64,000 nt of DNA, taken from Bacillota bacterium. GTDB taxonomy: Bacteria; Bacillota; Clostridia; Lachnospirales; Lachnospiraceae. This document shows, piece after piece, positions 8,069 through 17,437 of this stretch (its first letter is position 1; the number at the start of each line of letters is the position of its first letter). Under the pieces are notes generated by a model. That model was not told the DNA's origin. It saw nothing but the letters and a program-made list of their open reading frames with translations, and did no database searches. Location of the stretch: the NCBI GenBank assembly GCA_029224465.1, contig JAQXUQ010000006.1:186001-250000 (forward strand). The letters run 5' to 3'. Made by a program: the position numbers and the translations under genes.

Positions 8069-8836
8069 ATGGAAAGTTTAACAAATCTTACAGCTTTCAG
8101 CAATCCAGAGTTCGGCATGATTCGAACCACAGAGATCGACGGCGAGCCGTGGCTCGTCGGCAGAGATGTGGCAAGGATCTTAGGCTACGCGAACCCCAAC
8201 GATGCTCTTGCAAAGCATGTAGATGAAGAAGACAAGGGGGTAGCAAAATGCGATACCCCTGGAGGAGTTCAGGAGCTTACAGTCATCAATGAATCCGGAC
8301 TCTATTCTCTGGTCCTCTCTTCCAAGCTCCCGAACGCAAAGCAGTTCAAGCATTGGATCACCGCTGATGTGATCCCGTCGATCCGGAAGCACGGAGCCTA
8401 CGCTACACCGGCAACAATCGAGAACATCATCAACAACCCTGACTTCGGGATCAAGCTCCTGCAGTCACTCAAGGAGGAACAGGAGAAGAACAAGACGCTT
8501 GCTGCAGAGAACAGTCAGCTCCTGGTCGATAAGCAGGTCATGCAGCCAAAGGCCGATTATTTCGACGAACTGGTAGACCGGAACCTCCTCACATCTTTCA
8601 CGGATGCGGCGAAGGAGCTGGGCATTAAACGCAAGACCTTCATTACGTTTTTGCTGGACAAGGGCTATATCTACCGGGACAAGAAGGGGAACCTCGTCCC
8701 CAGGGCAAACAGCAAGGCGGCGGCTTTGTTCGAGGTCAAGCAGTGCAGCAATGGCAAAACCGGCTGGGCGGGATGCCAGACGCTCATTACGCCGAAGGGC
8801 GTGGAGACCTTCAAGCTGCTCTGCCAGGGGCTCTGA
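8069..8836 (+). CDS. phage antirepressor (BRO-N plus KilAC domains)
   Basis: FSNPEFGMIRTTEIDGEPWLVGRDVARILGYANPNDALAKHVDEEDK; C-terminal ANSKAAALFEVKQ...TLITPKGVETFKLL. Confidence 0.9.
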   Translation: MESLTNLTAFSNPEFGMIRTTEIDGEPWLVGRDVARILGYANPNDALAKHVDEEDKGVAKCDTPGGVQELTVINESGLYSLVLSSKLPNAKQFKHWITADVIPSIRKHGAYATPATIENIINNPDFGIKLLQSLKEEQEKNKTLAAENSQLLVDKQVMQPKADYFDELVDRNLLTSFTDAAKELGIKRKTFITFLLDKGYIYRDKKGNLVPRANSKAAALFEVKQCSNGKTGWAGCQTLITPKGVETFKLLCQGL

Positions 8837-8857
8837 GAAGAAAGGAGGAGGGAAGGC

Positions 8858-9034
8858 GTGCCACAGGTACAGGGAATAAGGTATCCAGATCTGACGGATC
8901 TGGCGATTGCGGCGATAAGCGCGATAAGGAGGGACTTAAAAGACAATGAAGAGGCACAGACTGATAAACCTAATCGGGTCACTACTGGTAGGAGGAGGTG
9001 CGTTACGCGCGATCATGCTGGTAGGCGCGAATGA
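8858..9034 (+). CDS. possible small phage protein with GTG start
   Basis: 58-codon ORF (VPQVQGIRYPDLTDLAIAAISAIRRDLKDNEEAQTDK...) with AAAGGAGG RBS; absent from supplied track because GTG/length. Confidence 0.35.
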   Translation: MPQVQGIRYPDLTDLAIAAISAIRRDLKDNEEAQTDKPNRVTTGRRRCVTRDHAGRRE

Positions 9035-9185
9035 TTATTACACAATGGAGCTGCATGAATACCGTCCGGTGGACTGGAAGGGATTCGTCGTCGCCATAAT
9101 CCTCCTCGCCGCGGGGTGCCTTGTGTGGTGGATTGACGACAACTTTTATATCGATATCAAAATCGGGAGGAAAAGAAAAAGATGA
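8946..9185 (+). CDS. small membrane protein (two predicted TM segments)
   Basis: LINLIGSLLVGGGALRAIML...GFVVAIILLAAGCLVWWID. Confidence 0.5.
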   Translation: MKRHRLINLIGSLLVGGGALRAIMLVGANDYYTMELHEYRPVDWKGFVVAIILLAAGCLVWWIDDNFYIDIKIGRKRKR

Positions 9186-9355
9186 AGACATGCACGAAGT
9201 GCGGTGACAGGTTCACTGGGGAAGAAATCGCGGAGTGGCGGTCAGATCATGAAGACTTTTCAGAAAGACCGTTTATCTGTCCGGACTGCTGGGACAGGAT
9301 CTACGCGCACAAGGATCTCGAAGACCAGTTGGAGGAGGCAATGAATGAACACTGA
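9182..9355 (+). CDS. small zinc-ribbon protein
   Basis: MKTCTKCGDRFTGEEIAEWRSDHEDFSERPFICPDCWDRIYAHKDLEDQLEEAMNEH, CxxC...CxxC; overlaps neighbours by 4-11 nt. Confidence 0.55.
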   Translation: MKTCTKCGDRFTGEEIAEWRSDHEDFSERPFICPDCWDRIYAHKDLEDQLEEAMNEH

Positions 9356-9557
9356 TTCGATCGATGAGATGACGGCCAGCATGGTGGCTGTTATTAGGGC
9401 CGTCAAAGATCTGCCTGCGGGTTTAGCTGTAAACTCAATCCTTTTGGCAGCGTTCCTGATATGCGATGAATACGGCTTAAACAAGACAAGCAAAGTCTGG
9501 GACGCTATGGGGATATATGAAATGGTCAAAGAAAGGTTAGAAAAAGAGGAGGATTAA
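9345..9557 (+). CDS. small phage protein, unknown function
   Basis: 70 aa, overlapping start with the previous ORF. Confidence 0.5.
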   Translation: MNTDSIDEMTASMVAVIRAVKDLPAGLAVNSILLAAFLICDEYGLNKTSKVWDAMGIYEMVKERLEKEED

Positions 9558-9562
9558 AAACC

Positions 9563-10018
9563 ATGAACATCACCGTTAATTTCAGTAGCATTGAAGAACT
9601 CAGGGAGTTCCAGCGCGCGGTCCGGATTGCCGGAATCGACGAAAAACCGGATGACAGGGCAGTTCTTAAGTCGAACGAGGCAGATGTACAGGTTCCGGAA
9701 GCGGCGCCCGTACCGGCAGTAACGGAGGCGCCGGAGGCAGCGATCCGGGAACCCGAGGCAGTTCCGCAGAGCGTACCCGTGGCAGCACCCGCGCCGGCTT
9801 CCGGATCGGAGAAGTCGGAGGAACAGCAGAAGAAAGGCATCACAGCGGCGGAGCTCAAGTGTATCGCGGCGGATAAAGCGCGTGCCGGCTTTCGGTCGCA
9901 GCTCAAAACGCTGCTTTCCGATTACGGCGCAAAGAGTGTCACCGACCTGACAGAGAAGCATCCGGAAAAAATGCAGGAATTCTATGAAAAGCTTGAGGAG
10001 GTCTGCGATGCCGGATAA
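9563..10018 (+). CDS. phage protein, unknown function (Pro/Ala-rich linker)
   Basis: 151 aa; MNITVNFSSIEELREFQRAV; APVPAVTEAPEAAIREPEAVPQ linker; RBS upstream. Confidence 0.6.
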   Translation: MNITVNFSSIEELREFQRAVRIAGIDEKPDDRAVLKSNEADVQVPEAAPVPAVTEAPEAAIREPEAVPQSVPVAAPAPASGSEKSEEQQKKGITAAELKCIAADKARAGFRSQLKTLLSDYGAKSVTDLTEKHPEKMQEFYEKLEEVCDAG

Positions 10019-11186
10019 GCATGCGAAACTAAGCTGCTCAAGCTCCATGCGATGGATCAATTGTCCCGGAAGCGTCCACCTGTCAGAGTATTTCCCGCAA
10101 TCGACGTCGATTTACGCGGATGAAGGGACGATCGCGCATCTGTATCTGGAAGAGTCCGTAAAGGATGATCCGCAGGGCAGGCAGGCCGCACTCGACAAGG
10201 CAGCAGCGTTCTACCGGGAACATCCGGAGATGGGCGACAGCGCGAACAGCATCCGGGACAATATCGACGCAATGATGGCATGGATCCTATCTGAGTACCA
10301 GAAGGAAAAGGCAGCGGATCCGGCGGTAGAAGTATACAGCGAACAGCAGGTTGACCTCACGGCGTATATTCCCGACGGCTTCGGGACAACGGACGTCACG
10401 ATCGCGCGGACAGGATTTATTCACATTATCGATCTGAAATACGGCAAGGGCGTTCCGGTACACGCGGAGGGAAACACACAGCTCCGCCTTTATGCACTCG
10501 GAATGCTGGAAATGCTGGATATGATCTACGACATCAGACAGATCCGGATGACGATCTATCAGCCGCGGCTGGCAAATATCAGTACGGACGAGATCTCCGC
10601 ATCGGATCTGCGGGAATGGGGAAGCGAAGTCATAAGGCCCGCGGCGAGGCTCGCGCTTTCTGAAGACGCACCGTTCTCAGCGGGGAGCTGGTGCCAGTTC
10701 TGCCCCGCAAGGAAGACCTGCCGCTGCCGTGCAGACCATATGATGGCACTTGAGAACTACCGTATCAAAACAACCCTTACCGACGGGGAGATCGGGCACA
10801 TTCTGGGCGAGATCGATGACCTGACCAAGTGGGCGGAAGACCTGAAAGCAGCAGCCCTTACGAAGATTCAGGAGGGCGGGGATATACCCGGGTGGAAGGT
10901 CGTCGAAGGTAAGAGCAACCGGAAATTCAAAGACGGAACGGAAGAAAAGGCCATCGTCGCGGCCGCCAGGAAGGCAGGTTTCGAGAAGGCACTGCTGTAT
11001 GAGACGAAGATGCTCACACTCTCACAGATCGAGAAGCTGATGGGCAAAAAGACGTTTACAGAAGCACTTGGGCAGTACGTCGTAAAGCCGCAGGGCAAGC
11101 CGACGCTGGCGCCGGAGTCCGACAAGAGAGCATCAATCATCGGCGGCAATGCGAAGGATGTCTTCGCGGAAGAGCTGCCACTTTAA
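10008..11186 (+). CDS. DUF2800 / PD-(D/E)XK-type phage nuclease
   Basis: MPDKHAKLSCSSSMRWINCPGSVHLSE...GTTDVTIA...HIIDLKYGKGVPV...WCQFCPARKTCRCRAD. Confidence 0.85.
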   Translation: MPDKHAKLSCSSSMRWINCPGSVHLSEYFPQSTSIYADEGTIAHLYLEESVKDDPQGRQAALDKAAAFYREHPEMGDSANSIRDNIDAMMAWILSEYQKEKAADPAVEVYSEQQVDLTAYIPDGFGTTDVTIARTGFIHIIDLKYGKGVPVHAEGNTQLRLYALGMLEMLDMIYDIRQIRMTIYQPRLANISTDEISASDLREWGSEVIRPAARLALSEDAPFSAGSWCQFCPARKTCRCRADHMMALENYRIKTTLTDGEIGHILGEIDDLTKWAEDLKAAALTKIQEGGDIPGWKVVEGKSNRKFKDGTEEKAIVAAARKAGFEKALLYETKMLTLSQIEKLMGKKTFTEALGQYVVKPQGKPTLAPESDKRASIIGGNAKDVFAEELPL

Positions 11187-11216
11187 TACACATCTTAAAA
11201 AGAGAGGATATCTATC

Positions 11217-11795
11217 ATGGCAAAAATCATTTCTGACACAGAAATTGTAACAGGAGAAGTAAGGCTTTCCTATGCGCATCTGTTCACGCCGGTGCTTCCC
11301 AAAAACGCGACACCGGGGCAGCAGGCAAAATATTCAGTCTGTATTCTGATCGACAAGAGCGACAAGAAAACCATTCAGCTGATTGAGGACGCGGTTAAGA
11401 AGGCGTTTGCCGCGGGCGTACCGACTAAGTTCGGCGGCAGGGCTCCGAAGGCCTGGCACAATCCGCTTCGTGACGGGGATGCAGAAAAGGATTTAGACCG
11501 GAATCCGGAGTACGAAGGCTGCCTGTTCGTGAACGCCAATTCCCAGAGAAAGCCGGGGCTCATTGATCGGCGCGGACAGGAGATTATTGATCCGGAAGAA
11601 CTCAAATCCGGTGACTACGCAAAAGTGGATATTAATTTCTACGCATACACGAATTCCGGAAGCAACGGAGTCGCCTGCTCTATTAATAATGTTCTGAAGA
11701 CTCGCGACGGCGAGGCACTGGGCGGCGGCAACCTGTCGGCAGCAACAGCATTTGAGGGAGAACTCGATGACAGCGAAGACGACGATCTCATCTGA
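11217..11795 (+). CDS. DUF2815 phage protein (ssDNA-binding-like)
   Basis: VTGEVRLSYAHLFTPVLP...KYSVCILIDKSDKKT; conserved position between DUF2800 and phage PolA. Confidence 0.8.
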   Translation: MAKIISDTEIVTGEVRLSYAHLFTPVLPKNATPGQQAKYSVCILIDKSDKKTIQLIEDAVKKAFAAGVPTKFGGRAPKAWHNPLRDGDAEKDLDRNPEYEGCLFVNANSQRKPGLIDRRGQEIIDPEELKSGDYAKVDINFYAYTNSGSNGVACSINNVLKTRDGEALGGGNLSAATAFEGELDDSEDDDLI

Positions 11796-13812
11796 GCAGA
11801 GAGAACTCGCGATCGACATCGAAACCTACAGCTCCGTAGATATCGGCTCCGGCGCCTATGCCTACAGTGAGGCGCCGGACTTCACGGTCCTTCTCATCGG
11901 ATACAAGTACTCTGATAGCATGGTCCGCTGCATTGACTGCACGCAGACAGACGCGAATGGCAACAGGCTGATTGACAGCCCGTCAAGAAATCCGGAGTGG
12001 GACTACTTCCTATCCGGACTGCTGGACCCGAGTGTGATCAAGACAGCCTACAATGCGAACTTTGAAAGGACTTGTCTTGCCAAATTCCTAAAGCAGCCTA
12101 TGCCGCCGGAAGAGTGGCGGGACACGATGATCCTTGCGGTGCAGATGGGCCTGCCGCGTTCACTGGCGGACGTTGGAGCAGCTCTCGGGCTGCCGGAGGA
12201 CCAGCAGAAACTCAGGACCGGCAAAGCACTCATCCAATACTTTTGCAAACCCTGCAGACCGACTAAAGCAAACGGAGGAAGGACGCGGAACCTGCCGGAG
12301 CATGCGCCTGAAAAGTGGAAGCTTTTTATCGAATACAACCGGCAGGATGTGGTTACGGAACAGGCAATCCTTGAAAAGATCGGAAAGAAGAACCGTCCGG
12401 TCAGGAAGGAAGAAAAGCTGTGGGATGTTGACCAGAAAATCAATGACAGGGGCGTCCTTCTGGACGTCGATCTCGCGCAGAAGATCGTCACATTCAATGA
12501 ACAGCACACGGCAAAGCTCACCGAGGAGGCAAAGCAGCTGACAGGGCTCGATAATCCGAACAGCGTGACGCAGCTCAAGCTCTGGGTGCAGGACAGAGGC
12601 ATTCAGACAGAGAGCCTTACGAAATCGGTTTTGGCCGATCTGCTTACAGGAGACCTTCCGGATGACGTGCGCCGGGTACTTGAGATCCGGCAGTCGCTTG
12701 GCAAGACAAGTGTAAAGAAGTATCAGACCATGCTGGACATCGCATGTCCGGACGGCCGGGCAAGAGGCATCATGCAGTTCTATGGCGGGCACACAGGACG
12801 CTGGGCTGGAAGGGCTCTGCAGCCGCAGAATTTAGCCAGAAACACGATGGATGACCGCGAGCTGGACAATGCAAGGGCGCTTATCAAATCGGGCGATTTT
12901 GACACGCTGGAGATTCTCTACGATGATCCGTCAGACGTGTTTTCGCAGCTGGTCCGCACCGGGTTCATACCTTCCGAGGGCAATCGCTTTGTGGTGTCAG
13001 ACTTTTCAGCGATTGAGGCGCGCGTGATCGCGTGGATCGCCGGTGAGAACTGGCGGCTCAACGTATTCAGGAACGGCGGCGATATCTACTGTGAATCGGC
13101 AAGCCATATTTACCATGTGCCGGTCGTAAAGCACGGGTTAAACGGGGAGCTCCGCCAGCGCGGAAAAGTTGCGGAACTTGCTCTTGGCTACGGCGGGTCC
13201 GTTGGCGCGATGAAGAGCATGGACACAACGGGCTCTGTCCCGGAAGAAGAGATGCTGACAATCGTCAGGCAGTGGCGGGCGGAGTCGCCGAATATCGTAA
13301 GATTCTGGAAAAATATAGAGCGCGCAGCGATCAGCTGCATCAGCGGGGAAGGCCCGCAGCGTATCCCTATTAAAGGTGCGCAGCCGATTAAACTGCGCAT
13401 GCAGGTGATCGGCGGAACGCCGGTCCTGCGGATTACCCTCCCCTCCGGACGGGATATTTCCTACTGGGACCCGATCGTGAAGGACTCGGATTGGGGGCTT
13501 CGAATTACTTATATGAGCCAGAATCAGACAACGCGGAAATGGGAACGAACCGAGACCTACGGAGGAAAGCTGACGGAGAACATCGTGCAGTCGGTCGCGC
13601 GGGACTGTCTCGCGGAGAAGATGATTCTGCTGGAGGATTTGGGCTACCACGTCGTTTTCCACGTGCACGATGAAATGATTTTCGATGTACCGCGTGAGGA
13701 TCAGTTCGCGGCCAAAGTGATCGACGACGCAATGGCAGCGCCGATCAGCTGGGCGCCGGGGCTGCCATTAAAAGGAGGAACGTATGAGTGCGATTTCTAC
13801 AGGAAGGATTAA
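11767..13812 (+). CDS. phage family A DNA polymerase
   Basis: ELAIDIETYSSVDI exonuclease motif; QFYGGHTGRWAGRALQPQNL and VSDFSAIEARVIAWIAGE polymerase motifs; HVHDEMIFDV. Confidence 0.95.
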   Translation: MTAKTTISSEQRELAIDIETYSSVDIGSGAYAYSEAPDFTVLLIGYKYSDSMVRCIDCTQTDANGNRLIDSPSRNPEWDYFLSGLLDPSVIKTAYNANFERTCLAKFLKQPMPPEEWRDTMILAVQMGLPRSLADVGAALGLPEDQQKLRTGKALIQYFCKPCRPTKANGGRTRNLPEHAPEKWKLFIEYNRQDVVTEQAILEKIGKKNRPVRKEEKLWDVDQKINDRGVLLDVDLAQKIVTFNEQHTAKLTEEAKQLTGLDNPNSVTQLKLWVQDRGIQTESLTKSVLADLLTGDLPDDVRRVLEIRQSLGKTSVKKYQTMLDIACPDGRARGIMQFYGGHTGRWAGRALQPQNLARNTMDDRELDNARALIKSGDFDTLEILYDDPSDVFSQLVRTGFIPSEGNRFVVSDFSAIEARVIAWIAGENWRLNVFRNGGDIYCESASHIYHVPVVKHGLNGELRQRGKVAELALGYGGSVGAMKSMDTTGSVPEEEMLTIVRQWRAESPNIVRFWKNIERAAISCISGEGPQRIPIKGAQPIKLRMQVIGGTPVLRITLPSGRDISYWDPIVKDSDWGLRITYMSQNQTTRKWERTETYGGKLTENIVQSVARDCLAEKMILLEDLGYHVVFHVHDEMIFDVPREDQFAAKVIDDAMAAPISWAPGLPLKGGTYECDFYRKD

Positions 13813-14363
13813 GGGGCAAAAGAAAAAATACGGAAGTGTTCTTGAAGCCGCGAAACAATTCCGCGGTATAGCCTGCGACCCCGCTGTCGCTCCGGAAGAT
13901 CATGACTGGCACTGGGTAGTATGCGCGGATGCGCTTTTCTATTATGAGACAGACGAAGAAACCGGAGAATACGTACAAAAAAAAAGTGGAAAAGCCTTAT
14001 TACCTTGCCACCGCGTTCTACACAGGCAGCTTTTGGACACTTGGCGCGCATATACCAAACAGGCCGGTCAACATATACGCATGGGACCAATACGTGTCCC
14101 CGATTATGCAAAATAGAAACGACACACCTGATACGGATGGTGCAGTCCGGATCGCCGAAGCGGTCATAGAACAGTGGCGCGGCGAGTATGAGTCTGCCCT
14201 GATCGCACAGATGGAGACTCCGACAAAGGAGAACGCGCAGAATGTCAAAAAACTTGAGAGGGATTTTCCGGACTGGCTTGCTCCGGTCGGCATAACAAAG
14301 GAAGCAGCACTGCGGGCGATCCGGGAGCGCGTAACGGCGGAGGTAAGAGGACAAAGGCCATGA
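13784..14363 (+). pseudogene. phage protein apparently split by a frameshift at an A9 tract
   Basis: two overlapping ORFs (13784-14116 and 13929-14363) switch at 13977-13985 (A9); deleting one A joins them; unknown function. Confidence 0.5.
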
Positions 14364-14409
14364 AGAATAGAACAGTGCAGTCGGGAACGCAGAAAGGGGC
14401 TGGTGGAAT

Positions 14410-16824
14410 TTGGCGGTTATATCGATAAGCGAAAAGATAATCCCCGGAATCCGGACGAACCCGAAGCTGTGGATCTCAACCGGCGCAAGCCGATTCGAGA
14501 CATCCTGGCAGAATCGTGAGATCCAGTGGAGCGAGCTCCTTGCCCGGCTTAAATCCCCTACCAGAACACAGGAGACGCAGGCGGAATATCTGAAGATGAC
14601 GCGGGCGCAGCAGGACAAAATCAAGGACACCGGCGGCTTTGTCGGCGGTGTCCTGAAAGGCGGAAAGCGGAAGGCCGATACGGTAGCACTCCGCAGCATG
14701 ATTAGTTTTGACATCGACAATGCGCCTGCGGATTTCGTAGACAGGATGCAACTGGAGGAGCCGGTAGCATGGGCGGTCTATTCCACGCACAAGCACAGGC
14801 CAGAAAAGGCAAGACTCCGTATGATCATACCGCTCGCTCGGACAGTGAGCCCAGAAGAATATGAGGCAGTGAGCCGAAAGCTTGCGGAAGAGATCGGCCT
14901 AGAATTTTTTGACAGCACGACCTTCCAGCCGTCAAGGCTTATGTACTGGCCGTCATGCAGCAGGGACGGCGAGTACGTGTTCGAGTATCACGATGACGAC
15001 CTTCTCTCACCCGATGCGTATCTGAACAGATATGATGACTGGCGCGACACGTCGCAGTGGCCGACATGCCCGGATGAAGTGCGCGTCCAGAAAAAACGTG
15101 CGGAGCGTCAACAGGACCCCACGAAGAAGAACGGACTGGTCGGCGTTTTCTGCCGCACTTATACGGTCCCGGAGGCGATCGGCACGTTCCTGCCCGACGT
15201 CTACAAGCCGACGGATAAGGACGACCGCTATACCTACGCAGCCGGTAGTACATTCGGCGGACTGGTGATTTACGATGGCGGCATTTTCTGCTATTCCAAT
15301 CATTCCACAGATCCGGCGCACGGCATGGATCTGAACGCGTTTGATCTGGTCCGGATCCATCTCTTCGGCGCCGAGGACGACGGTGTAAGGGAAGGAACGC
15401 CGGTCACAAAACTGCCATCATGGAAGAAGATGACGGAGCTCGTAAGCGACGATCCGGAGTGCCGGCACACGATCGATGCGGAGAGGCAAAAGGAGCTACA
15501 CGACGTATTTGAGGGCGAAGCAGATGGCGCAGACGACGACCGCTGGAAGGATCAGCTGCAGGCTGTCAAAGGCGTGATCATCCCGAATATATTCAACCTG
15601 CAGCTGATCCTGCTGAAAGACCCGAATCTGGCAGGCATCATGTACAACGAATTTACAGGGACGATCGAAAACGTGGAGCCTGCGCCATGGCAGGATGGGT
15701 CCGGGATCTGGAAGAACAGTGACGACGCGGGGCTGATGATGTACTTGTCGAAACGTTATCAGGACTTCAAGCGCAACGACATTCAGGATGTTCTGATACA
15801 GGTGGCGCTATCCCGGCGATTTCATCCTATCAAGGAATATTTTGATCAGCTGCCTGCGTGGGACGGCGTAAAGCGCGCGGAAACAATTTTTATAGACTAT
15901 CTGGGCGCGGATGACGATGTCTATGTCAGAGGTGTGACGCGTAAATGGCTGTTAGGCGCGGTGACACGGATTTTCCGGCCCGGCACTAAATTTGACTGGT
16001 GCATCACGCTGACCGGCGAGCAGGGAATCGGAAAGAGCACGATGGCCGCGAAACTGGGCGGCGCGTGGTTTTCTGACGCACTGTCCTTCGACGACATGCG
16101 CGACGAAAAAACGGCGGGTGAGAAGCTCCGCGGAGAGTGGATCCTCGAGATCGGCGAGCTCAAAGGCCTCAGGAAGATGGATGTAGAGTCCGTGAAGTCA
16201 TTCATGTCCAGATCTGTGGACAAGTTCCGGCCGGCCTATGCGAAACGTGTCGAGCAGTATCCGCGTTCCTGCGTGTTCATCGGCACCGGCAACAACATCG
16301 ACTTCCTGAAGGACCCGACCGGCAGCCGGCGATTCTGGCCGGTACACTGCAGGCGTCAGCGGAATGACGGGGGACGCGGCGCATGGGATATCACGGCAGA
16401 AGAAGTCGCGCAGATCTGGGCGGAGGCAAAGACATGGTACGACGCGGGCGAGGGTCTTGAACTGTCAAAAGAGATCAGAAAACTGGCAGAATGCAGGCAG
16501 GAGGAATCCATGGAGCAGGATGAGCGAGCAGGCGTTGTCAGCATTTATCTTGACACGCTCCTTCCGGAAAACTGGCCGGACATGGATCTGGATGCGCGCA
16601 GGGTCTGGCTTGCTGACAGCGGCAATCAGGAGGGCCGCATAAGGCGGACAGAAGTCAGTGTGATGGAGATCTGGTGCGAGTGTTTCAAAAAGAGTCCGGC
16701 GGACAAGCGAAGGAGTGATTCTGACGACATCGCGCGGATGCTGAAACAACTCGGATGGGCATACGATGGCGGCAGAAAGCGGCTTCCGATTTATGGTCAG
16801 CAGGGCATTTATACCCGTGAATAA
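14410..16824 (+). CDS. VapE-family phage replication protein (virulence-associated E, P-loop)
   Basis: FDWCITLTGEQGIGKSTMAAKLGGAWFSDAL...EKLRGEWILEIGELKGLRKMDVESVKSFMSRSVDKFRPAYAKRVEQYPRSCVFIGTGN; TTG start. Confidence 0.9.
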   Translation: MAVISISEKIIPGIRTNPKLWISTGASRFETSWQNREIQWSELLARLKSPTRTQETQAEYLKMTRAQQDKIKDTGGFVGGVLKGGKRKADTVALRSMISFDIDNAPADFVDRMQLEEPVAWAVYSTHKHRPEKARLRMIIPLARTVSPEEYEAVSRKLAEEIGLEFFDSTTFQPSRLMYWPSCSRDGEYVFEYHDDDLLSPDAYLNRYDDWRDTSQWPTCPDEVRVQKKRAERQQDPTKKNGLVGVFCRTYTVPEAIGTFLPDVYKPTDKDDRYTYAAGSTFGGLVIYDGGIFCYSNHSTDPAHGMDLNAFDLVRIHLFGAEDDGVREGTPVTKLPSWKKMTELVSDDPECRHTIDAERQKELHDVFEGEADGADDDRWKDQLQAVKGVIIPNIFNLQLILLKDPNLAGIMYNEFTGTIENVEPAPWQDGSGIWKNSDDAGLMMYLSKRYQDFKRNDIQDVLIQVALSRRFHPIKEYFDQLPAWDGVKRAETIFIDYLGADDDVYVRGVTRKWLLGAVTRIFRPGTKFDWCITLTGEQGIGKSTMAAKLGGAWFSDALSFDDMRDEKTAGEKLRGEWILEIGELKGLRKMDVESVKSFMSRSVDKFRPAYAKRVEQYPRSCVFIGTGNNIDFLKDPTGSRRFWPVHCRRQRNDGGRGAWDITAEEVAQIWAEAKTWYDAGEGLELSKEIRKLAECRQEESMEQDERAGVVSIYLDTLLPENWPDMDLDARRVWLADSGNQEGRIRRTEVSVMEIWCECFKKSPADKRRSDSDDIARMLKQLGWAYDGGRKRLPIYGQQGIYTRE

Positions 16825-17091
16825 CCCGTGAATAGCGTCAAATTTCGGTGAAAACGCTATTCACAGCTGACCGCGATGTCGTGTGAATAGCAATCGCTAT
16901 TCACAGGGCTATTCACAGGGCTATTCACAGCAAAAATCCTTATGTTTACTTGATTTTTTACTGTTTATACAGTCTGTGAATAGCTATTTAGATTAAAAAA
17001 AGTATTTTAAGAAATATAGATTAAATACGTATAAATGCATCATAAATACCATATCTACAGATTAATAGGAATTTTGAAGGAGCTATTCACA
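16816..17091. repeat. iteron-like array plus AT-rich region; candidate phage replication origin
   Basis: CTATTCACA/TGTGAATAG at 16827 (1 mismatch), 16857, 16882, 16897, 16909, 16921, 16975, 17083 and a degenerate copy at 16816; three tandem 12-nt units 16896-16931; AT-rich 16932-17080. Confidence 0.7.
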
Positions 17092-17092
17092 C

Positions 17093-17410
17093 ATGAGGGA
17101 AAAGGATATAGAGAGAATTTTAGTACATGGAGTCCAGAAGCTCGGCGGCGCCGCCTATAAGTTTATTTCACCTGGTAATGATGGTGTGCCGGACAGATTG
17201 GTCGTCATGCCGGAAGGGAAGGTTTGTTTTGTGGAGCTGAAGCAGGATACAGGAAAGTTGTCCGGACTGCAGAGGGTACAGATCAGGAAGCTCGCCGGGA
17301 TCGGACAGAACGTAGCGGTCCTCTACGGGGAGGATGAAGTCCGCGTATTTCTCAACCAGATGAGGAGCGGAGACGTGTGGCTGCAGCTGCAGAAAGGTCT
17401 TTGGATGTGA
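17093..17410 (+). CDS. VRR-NUC domain nuclease
   Basis: GGAAYKFISPGNDGVPDRLVVMPEGKVCFVELKQDTGKLSGLQRVQIRKL. Confidence 0.9.
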   Translation: MREKDIERILVHGVQKLGGAAYKFISPGNDGVPDRLVVMPEGKVCFVELKQDTGKLSGLQRVQIRKLAGIGQNVAVLYGEDEVRVFLNQMRSGDVWLQLQKGLWM

Positions 17411-17437
17411 CGCGTAAGCACAATACGGGAGGAGGTG

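Noticed and set aside
16856-16931. CRISPR-like short repeats
   Set aside because: Repeats are 9-12 nt in both orientations with irregular or no spacers and no cas genes; fits iterons/operators instead
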